The notes beneath the pieces were generated by a model, which was not told the origin of the DNA, made no database searches, and saw only the letters and a program-made list of their open reading frames with translations. A DNA stretch of 64,000 nt from Betaproteobacteria bacterium (GTDB lineage Bacteria; Pseudomonadota; Gammaproteobacteria; Burkholderiales; Thiobacillaceae), in the NCBI GenBank assembly GCA_016873935.1, contig VGVT01000004.1:26494-90493 (forward strand), in the 5' to 3' direction. Positions 58,604 to 64,000 of this stretch are shown here, in pieces (positions within the stretch are counted from its first letter, which is position 1; each line of letters begins with the position of its first letter). The translations under genes and the position numbers were made by a program.

Positions 58604-60325
58604 ATGTCCATGTCCCGTCGTGAATTTCTGCAAGTGCTCGCCGCTGCCGCGGCCGGCGGCTTCGCTCTCGACAGCCGGTTGGCGCTGGCCGGCAACGCAC
58701 CCGCCGGCTATTACGACGTGCCCGCCTTCGGCAATGTTTCGCTCATGCACATGACCGACTGCCACGCGCAGCTCCTGCCCATCTACTTCCGCGAGCCCAA
58801 CGTGAACCTGGGCGTGGGCGAGGCTTTGGGCAAGGTGCCGCACCTGGTCGGCGAGCACCTGCTCAAGCACTTCAACATCAAGAATGGCTCCATCGACGCC
58901 CACGCCTTCACCTATTTGGACTTCGAGGCGGCCTCCCGCACCTACGGCAAGGTGGGCGGCTTCGCCCACCTGAAGACCCTGGTTGACAAGGTGCGCGCTT
59001 CCCGGCCCGGTTCCCTGCTGCTGGACGGCGGCGATACCTGGCAGGGTTCCGCCACCGCCCTGTGGACCAACGCCCAGGACATGGTGGACGCCTGCATCGC
59101 GCTGGGCGTGGACGTCATGTGTCCGCACTGGGAAATGACCTACGGCGCCCAGCGGGTCCAGGAAATCGTCGAGGGCGACTTCAAGAAGGCCGGCGTCGAC
59201 TTCGTCGCCCAGAACGTGGTCACCAACGACTTCGGCGACCAGGTGTTCAAGCCCTACGTCATGCGCGTCATCAACGGCGTGCAGGTGGCCATCGTCGGCC
59301 AGGCCTTCCCCTACACCCCGGTGGCCAACCCGCGCTGGATGATCCCCGACTGGTCCTTCGGCATCCGAGACGACGGCATGCAGAAGTGGGTGGACGAGGC
59401 CCGCGCCAAGGGCGCCCAGGTGGTGGTGGTGCTTTCCCACAACGGCATGGACGTGGACCTGAAGATGGCCAGCCGGGTCACCGGCATCGACGCCATCTTC
59501 GGCGGCCATACCCATGACGGCGTACCCCAGCCGATCCAGGTCAAGAACGCCAAGGGCGTCACCCTGGTCACCAATGCCGGCTCCAACGGCAAGTTCCTCG
59601 GCGTCATGGACTTCGACGTCAAGGATGGCAAGGTCAAGGGCTGGAAGTACCGCCTCATGCCGGTGTTCTCCAACCTGCTGCCGGCCGACGCGAAGATGGA
59701 CGCCCTCATCAAGAAGATTCGCGCCCCCTTCGAGGCCAAGCTCAACGAGAAGCTGGCCGTCACCGAGGGCGTGCTCTACCGCCGCGGCAACTTCAACGGC
59801 ACCTACGACCAGATGATCTGCGACGCGCTGATGAAGGTGAAGGGCGCCGACGCCGCCTTCTCGCCCGGCTTCCGCTGGGGTACCAGCCTGCTGTCCGGCG
59901 ACGTCATCACCATGGAGAAGCTGATGGACCAGGTGGCCATCACCTATCCGCAGACCACCCTCACCGAGATGACCGGCGAGACCATCCACACCATCATGGA
60001 AGATGTCTGCGACAACCTGTTCAATGCCGATCCCTACTACCAGCAGGGCGGCGACATGGTGCGCGTCGGCGGCATCCAGTACACCATCGATCCCAACAAG
60101 ACCATCGGCAAGCGCATTACCGACATGACCCTCAAGGGCAAGGCGGTGGACCCCAACAAGAAGTACAAGGTGGCGGGTTGGGCGCCGGTGGGCGAGGGCG
60201 TGCAAGGCGCGCCCATCTGGGACGTGGTGGCCGAGTACCTGCGCGACGTCAAGGTGATCAAGCCGGTCAAGCTGAACCAGCCCAAGGTCGTCGGCATGGG
60301 CGGCAATCCGGGCATGGTGCTCTGA
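58604..60325 (+). CDS. soxB: Thiosulfohydrolase SoxB
   Basis: 573-aa periplasmic di-manganese hydrolase that releases sulfate from the SoxYZ-bound thiosulfonate. The leader SRREFLQVLAAAAAGG is a twin-arginine signal, normal for SoxB. 5'-nucleotidase-type metal motifs are MTDCHAQLLP, LLDGGDTWQGSA, GHTHDGVP, and the C-terminal domain carries GGDMVRVGG. GGAG lies before ATG 58604; a second ATG is at 58610. A strong terminator follows. Confidence 0.95.
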   Translation: MSMSRREFLQVLAAAAAGGFALDSRLALAGNAPAGYYDVPAFGNVSLMHMTDCHAQLLPIYFREPNVNLGVGEALGKVPHLVGEHLLKHFNIKNGSIDAHAFTYLDFEAASRTYGKVGGFAHLKTLVDKVRASRPGSLLLDGGDTWQGSATALWTNAQDMVDACIALGVDVMCPHWEMTYGAQRVQEIVEGDFKKAGVDFVAQNVVTNDFGDQVFKPYVMRVINGVQVAIVGQAFPYTPVANPRWMIPDWSFGIRDDGMQKWVDEARAKGAQVVVVLSHNGMDVDLKMASRVTGIDAIFGGHTHDGVPQPIQVKNAKGVTLVTNAGSNGKFLGVMDFDVKDGKVKGWKYRLMPVFSNLLPADAKMDALIKKIRAPFEAKLNEKLAVTEGVLYRRGNFNGTYDQMICDALMKVKGADAAFSPGFRWGTSLLSGDVITMEKLMDQVAITYPQTTLTEMTGETIHTIMEDVCDNLFNADPYYQQGGDMVRVGGIQYTIDPNKTIGKRITDMTLKGKAVDPNKKYKVAGWAPVGEGVQGAPIWDVVAEYLRDVKVIKPVKLNQPKVVGMGGNPGMVL

Positions 60326-60342
60326 TCCGCGCTTGAGCGCAC

Positions 60343-60370
60343 AAGGGGGGCGATGCCCCCCTTTTTATTT
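60343..60370 (+). terminator. Intrinsic terminator after soxB
   Basis: 9-bp stem AAGGGGGGC / GCCCCCCTT with a GAT loop followed by TTTATTT. It ends the soxXAB transcript. Confidence 0.85.
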
Positions 60371-60454
60371 GGCGTGGCAACATCGATTGCCGCGCGCGGG
60401 AATTCGCGCCACCGCGCCCGGTCCACGCTTCGTGTCCCCCGTGAGGAGCTTGCC

Positions 60455-62267
60455 ATGCCATCCGGATTGTCCTTGCCGCGGCTTGTCCAGGTCATGTCGT
60501 TTGCCCTGCTCCTCGCGGCCCCGGTGGCATCGGCCGCCGCACCTGCGGCGAATGTCCTCATCGGCCACGCCTCCCCCTACCTGGCCCTGCATGGCCGGGA
60601 TCCGGTGGCCTGGCAGGAATGGAACGCCGAGACCCTGGCGCGGGCGAAGCGGGAAAACAAGCTGCTATTCGTCTCCGTCGGTTATTTCTCCTGCCACTGG
60701 TGCCACGTCATGCAGCGCGAGAGCTACCAGGATGCCGCCATCGCCGCGTTGCTCAACCGGCACTTCATTCCCGTGAAGGTGGATCGGGAACTCAACGGCG
60801 CCCTGGATGCCGCGTTGATCGAATTCGTCGACCGCCTGCAGGGCGTCTCCGGCTGGCCGCTGAACGCCTTCGTCACGCCGGAGGGCTATCCGGCCTATGC
60901 CGTGCTCTACGAACCGCCCGCCGAATTCAAGGCCTTGCTCGAACGACTGGCGGGCAACTGGCGTTCGCACCCCGACAAGATCCGCGCCACCGCGCGCGAA
61001 GCGGCACCTGCGCCGCAACCGGCGCGCGCGCAAGCGCCCACGCCGGAACTGGCGAAGGAGCGGGAACGCGCCTATCTGGCGGCGATCTGGCGCCATGCCG
61101 ATACCCTGCAGGGCGGCTTTTCCCGTGTCAGCAAGTTCCCCATGGCACCCCATCTGGCCCGGCTGCTGGAACTCTACGCGCGCGACCGCGACCCTCGCCT
61201 GGGCGAGTTCCTTACCCTCACCCTGGACCAGATGGCCCGGCGCGGCCTGCGCGACCACGTGCATGGCGGCTTTTTCCGCTACACCGTGGATCCGGATTGG
61301 CATATTCCCCATTTCGAGAAGATGCTGGCCGACAATGCCCAGCTCGCCCCGGTCTACGCCCGCGCCGCCGAACTGCTGCACCGCCCGGACTATCGCCGCG
61401 TCGCCGAGCAGACCCTGGATTTCCTGCGCGAAACCCTGGCCGCGCCCGGCGGCGGTTACCACACCGCCACCTCCGCCCTGGACCGCCAAGGCCGCGAAGG
61501 CGGCGCCTACCTGTGGTCCCTGACGGAGCTGAAGCAACGGCTCTCGCCGGCGGATTACGCGCTGGCGGCCCGGGCCTGGAAGCTGGAGCGCCCGGCCGAC
61601 TTCGCCGAGGGACATCTGCCCCTGGAATGGATCGAACTCGACCCGGCCGAACGCGAGCGGCTGCGCAAGATCCTGGGCACGCTCAAGACCGCCGGCCGGC
61701 AAGGTCAGGTGCCGGTGGACACCAAGGTCAACGCCGGCCTCAACGGCCTGGCCCTGAGCGCCTTCGTCCGCGCCGGCAAGGGCGTGCCGCGTCACCAGCA
61801 GGCGGCGCGCGAACTGGTGGCCTTCCTCAGCGGCCACATGCTCACGCGTGACGGACTGGTGAAGACCCGCCGCCGGCGGGCGGGTGTTCACCGACGCCGA
61901 ACTGGACGATTACGCCTACGTTGTCGCCGGCCTCGTCGACTACGCCGACGCCTTCGGCGACCGGGCCGCGGCCGATTCGGCCCGGCGGCTGGCGGCACAG
62001 GCCTGGCGCCGTTTCTTCGATGACGCGGGCTGGCGGCGCGAGGAGAAGCCGCTGCTGGCCACCCTGCGGCCGGATCCCGCGCTGGCCGACGGCGCCCTGC
62101 CTTCCGCCTCCGCGCGGCTGCTGGTCGCCACCCAGGCCTTGCTGCGCGTGCGTGCCGACCCGGAACTGGCCGCCGCCGCGCAACAAGCCCGCGCCCTGGC
62201 GGTCACGGCCATGGCCCGCGCAGCCTTCGATCATCCTTCGGCCTTGCAGAGCCTCGGTTCACCCTGA
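60455..62267 (+). CDS. DUF255 thioredoxin-like protein (YyaL/SSP411 type), frameshifted
   Basis: Protein of the YyaL/SSP411 family: signal peptide (about 1-27), a thioredoxin-fold DUF255 domain (FSCHWCHVMQRES, redox CHWC-type motif) and an alpha/alpha barrel-like C-terminal region (FPMAPHLARLLELYARD, ADNAQLAPVYAR). The function is unclear. Around 61868-61886, in the GC-rich run after LVKTR, the frame shifts by one base. Upstream coding continues as nonsense (RRAGVHRRR), while the true continuation VFTDAELDDYAYVVAG is in the next frame and runs to 62267. This is a sequence error or a real lesion. A GAGGAG ribosome site precedes ATG 60455. Confidence 0.85.
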
Positions 62268-62409
62268 CCGCTTCCAGGGCCGGCTTGCTTCCAGCCCGGC
62301 CAATGCGGGCGCCAGGCAAGACCTGGCACGGGCCGACTGGTTTCTTGAAAGCGCGCCGCCGCCCCTTGCCAGCGACGGTTATCATCGGCGGGCTTATCGG
62401 AGGAGCGGG

Positions 62410-63669
62410 ATGGAATACGCGATCGTGGGGGTGCTGGGGCTGGCGCTGGGACTGTTGCTGTTGCTGTGGCAACGTGGACGCTGGCTGGCGGAGAACGCGC
62501 GGCTGACGCAACAGGTCGCCGGCCTGTCCGCCCAGTTGGAGCAGGAGTCGCGCCAGGCCGAGGCAAAGCAGGCGCTGCTGCGCGAGGCCGAGCAACATCT
62601 CGCCGACGCCTTCAACGCCCTGTCCGCGCAAGCCCTGGCGCGCAACAACCAGGCTTTCCTCGATCTTGCCGGGCAGAACCTGGCGGTTTTCCAGGAAGCA
62701 GCTAGGGGCGACCTGGCGGCGCGCCAGCAGGCGGTGGAGAGCCTGGTGAAGCCCCTGGCCGAGGAACTCGCCAAGCTTGCCGGCCAGACCCAGTCCCTGG
62801 AGAAGGCGCGCGCCGAGAGCCATGGCCAACTCAGCGAACAGCTCAAGGGCCTGCTCTCCGCGCAGCAGGATTTGCGCGGCGAGACCGGCCGCCTGGTCAA
62901 CGCCCTGCGCCGGCCCGAGGTGCGCGGCCGCTGGGGCGAGGTGCAGTTGAAGCGGGTGGTGGAAATGGCGGGCATGCTGGACCGCTGCGACTTCTATGAG
63001 CAGGAGGTGGCGGCGGACGGCAAGCGGCCCGACATGCTGGTGCGCCTGCCCGGCGGCAAGACCCTGGTGCTCGATTCCAAGGCACCGGTGGCCGCCTTCC
63101 TGGAGGCCGCCGAGGCCCTCGACGACGGGGCCCGCGGCCGCGCCCTGGAGCGCTTCGCCCAGCACGTGCGCACCCACATCCAGCAGCTTTCCCAGAAGGC
63201 CTACTGGGAACAGTTCGAGGACGCGCCGGAATTCGTGGTGATGTTCCTGCCCGGCGAATCCTTTTTCAGCGCTGCCCTGCAGCAGGATCCGGCCCTCATC
63301 GAGTACGCCAGCGAGCGCAAGGTCATCCTGGCCACGCCCACCACCCTGCTGGCCCTGCTCAAGGCGGTCTATTACGGCTGGCGCCAGGAGGCCCTGGCCG
63401 ACAACGCCCGCCAGGTCAGCGAGCTGGGCGCGCAGCTTTACGAGCGCCTGGCCAAGCTGGGCGAGCACTGGGCCAGCGTCGGCAAGAATCTGGGCCAGGC
63501 GGTGAAGGCCTACAACGAGGCCACCGGTTCGCTGGAAAGCCGCGTCATGGTGTCGGCGCGCAAGTTCGAGGAACTGCACGTGGCGCCGGAGGGCAAGAAA
63601 CTGCCGGAGTTGAACCCGGTGGAGCAGGCACCCCGGGCCTTGCAGATGCCTGAAGGAGCGGGCAAGTGA
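62410..63669 (+). CDS. rmuC: DNA recombination protein RmuC
   Basis: 419-aa protein with an N-terminal transmembrane helix (about 3-20), a long coiled coil (30-165) and a PD-(D/E)XK nuclease-like domain (about 180-340; RGRWGEVQLKRVVEMAGM, LVLDSKAPVAAFLEA). The family limits inversions at short inverted repeats and is thought to act on DNA structures. AGGAG before ATG 62410 supports the start. It ends just before the inverted-repeat element. Confidence 0.93.
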   Translation: MEYAIVGVLGLALGLLLLLWQRGRWLAENARLTQQVAGLSAQLEQESRQAEAKQALLREAEQHLADAFNALSAQALARNNQAFLDLAGQNLAVFQEAARGDLAARQQAVESLVKPLAEELAKLAGQTQSLEKARAESHGQLSEQLKGLLSAQQDLRGETGRLVNALRRPEVRGRWGEVQLKRVVEMAGMLDRCDFYEQEVAADGKRPDMLVRLPGGKTLVLDSKAPVAAFLEAAEALDDGARGRALERFAQHVRTHIQQLSQKAYWEQFEDAPEFVVMFLPGESFFSAALQQDPALIEYASERKVILATPTTLLALLKAVYYGWRQEALADNARQVSELGAQLYERLAKLGEHWASVGKNLGQAVKAYNEATGSLESRVMVSARKFEELHVAPEGKKLPELNPVEQAPRALQMPEGAGK

Positions 63670-63680
63670 CCTATACTTTT

Positions 63681-63776
63681 CCCCCCTTTCGTAAAGGGGG
63701 GCAGGGGGGATTTGAAGCCGGTTGGCATAGCCGGTCGTTGGTAAATCCCCCCCAACCCCCCTTTGTCAAAGGGGGG
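63681..63776. repeat. Palindromic poly-C/poly-G repeat element
   Basis: Two 9-bp hairpins, CCCCCCTTT-CGT-AAAGGGGGG (63681-63701) and CCCCCCTTT-GTC-AAAGGGGGG (63756-63776), lie at the ends of a larger dyad. Its arms are AAAGGGGGGCAGGGGGGATTT and its near complement at 63743-63764. It resembles short dispersed non-coding repeats in proteobacterial genomes. Its right edge meets the start of the DMT transporter gene. Confidence 0.8.
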
Positions 63777-64000
63777 TGTTCTCGGGTCCCGCGGACCTAG
63801 CCTTGGGCTCCGCCTGGATGCTGGTGGCGGGGCTGTGCTTCGCCCTCATGAGCGTGGTGGTGAAAAGCCTGGGTCAGGCCTTTTCCAGCGCGGAACTGGT
63901 GTTCTACCGCTCCCTGTTCGGCCTGGTCGCCATCTTCCTGGTGCTGGTGGCGCGTGGTGATGGCGTGGCCTGGCGGGGTTTGCGGGGCGCGCACGTCGGC
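63776..64000 (+). CDS. DMT/EamA family transporter, 3'-partial
   Basis: N-terminal 75 codons of a drug/metabolite-type transporter, cut by the window end. Two hydrophobic helices can be read: MLVAGLCFALMSVVVKSL and ELVFYRSLFGLVAIFLVLV, typical of an EamA domain. The start is uncertain. GTG at 63776 uses the last base of the palindromic repeat, TTG at 63803 and ATG at 63818 are alternatives. The ATG would trim residues before the first helix. Confidence 0.75.
   Translation, partial: MFSGPADLALGSAWMLVAGLCFALMSVVVKSLGQAFSSAELVFYRSLFGLVAIFLVLVARGDGVAWRGLRGAHVG

Overview
The window is GC-rich chromosomal DNA from a betaproteobacterium. The evidence is the pilB-pilC-pilD-coaE-zapD cluster, nhaR, a two-domain mnmC, a PEP-CTERM surface protein, and soxX-soxA-soxB for thiosulfate oxidation. 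A Rhodocyclales- or Nitrosomonadales-type free-living bacterium fits, but the genus cannot be fixed from sequence alone. Coding density is very high, with many 1-4 base stop/start overlaps (ATGA, GTGA). No tRNA, rRNA, CRISPR array, intact insertion sequence or prophage was found.

Layout. 0-6 kb: the end of manC (frameshifted), then a minus-strand run of xerD, ogt, a Rieske oxygenase, a DUF455 protein, a VanZ-like protein and a nitroreductase. 6-13 kb: a small membrane protein, a Crp/Fnr regulator, a 12-repeat peptidoglycan-binding protein with an in-frame amber codon, a 2OG-Fe(II) oxygenase, a DUF4139 protein, a PolB-like exonuclease and rlmD. 13-17.4 kb: nhaR, htpX, a TerC-type protein and a YqhA protein (sodium, alkaline and envelope stress), then a HicA-like protein and a GIY-YIG protein. 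17.5-22.9 kb: type IV pilus assembly and zapD. 22.9-31.9 kb: M23 endopeptidase, DUF1631-like protein, radical SAM protein with dsbA and dsbB, mutY, a degenerate GGDEF-EAL protein, pirin and Hsp15. 32-36.5 kb: a two-component pair and tex. 36.6-38.9 kb: a TauE/SafE exporter with a good sigma-54 promoter, divergent from a sigma-54 activator. 38.9-49.8 kb: mnmC, an Hsp33 lacking two zinc cysteines, msrA, an HD-GYP protein, an M20 amidohydrolase, SirB2, YchJ, an OmpA-family lipoprotein, a Sel1 protein and a DUF4349 lipoprotein. 48.2-51.5 kb is the only loosely packed stretch, with a decayed gene remnant and a PEP-CTERM protein. 51.5-64 kb: nadC, clpB with a heat-shock promoter, moaC, bepA, soxXAB, a DUF255 thioredoxin-like protein (frameshifted), rmuC, an inverted-repeat element and the start of a DMT transporter.

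Themes. Several genes maintain the envelope and its thiols (htpX, bepA, dsbAB, msrA, hslO, clpB). Others suggest a surface-attached lifestyle: pilBCD, two proteins of c-di-GMP-related families, GDP-mannose synthesis and PEP-CTERM. soxXAB points to periplasmic sulfur oxidation, and a TauE/SafE exporter could serve sulfur anions.

The most distinctive observations are the sigma-54 activator/exporter pair, the repeat protein with its amber codon, the unusual Hsp33 zinc site, the GGDEF-EAL protein with both motifs degenerate, and sox genes without soxYZ. Three conserved genes are broken by single lesions (near 270, 8528 and 61875). That may be residual sequence error or real decay, and raw reads would decide.
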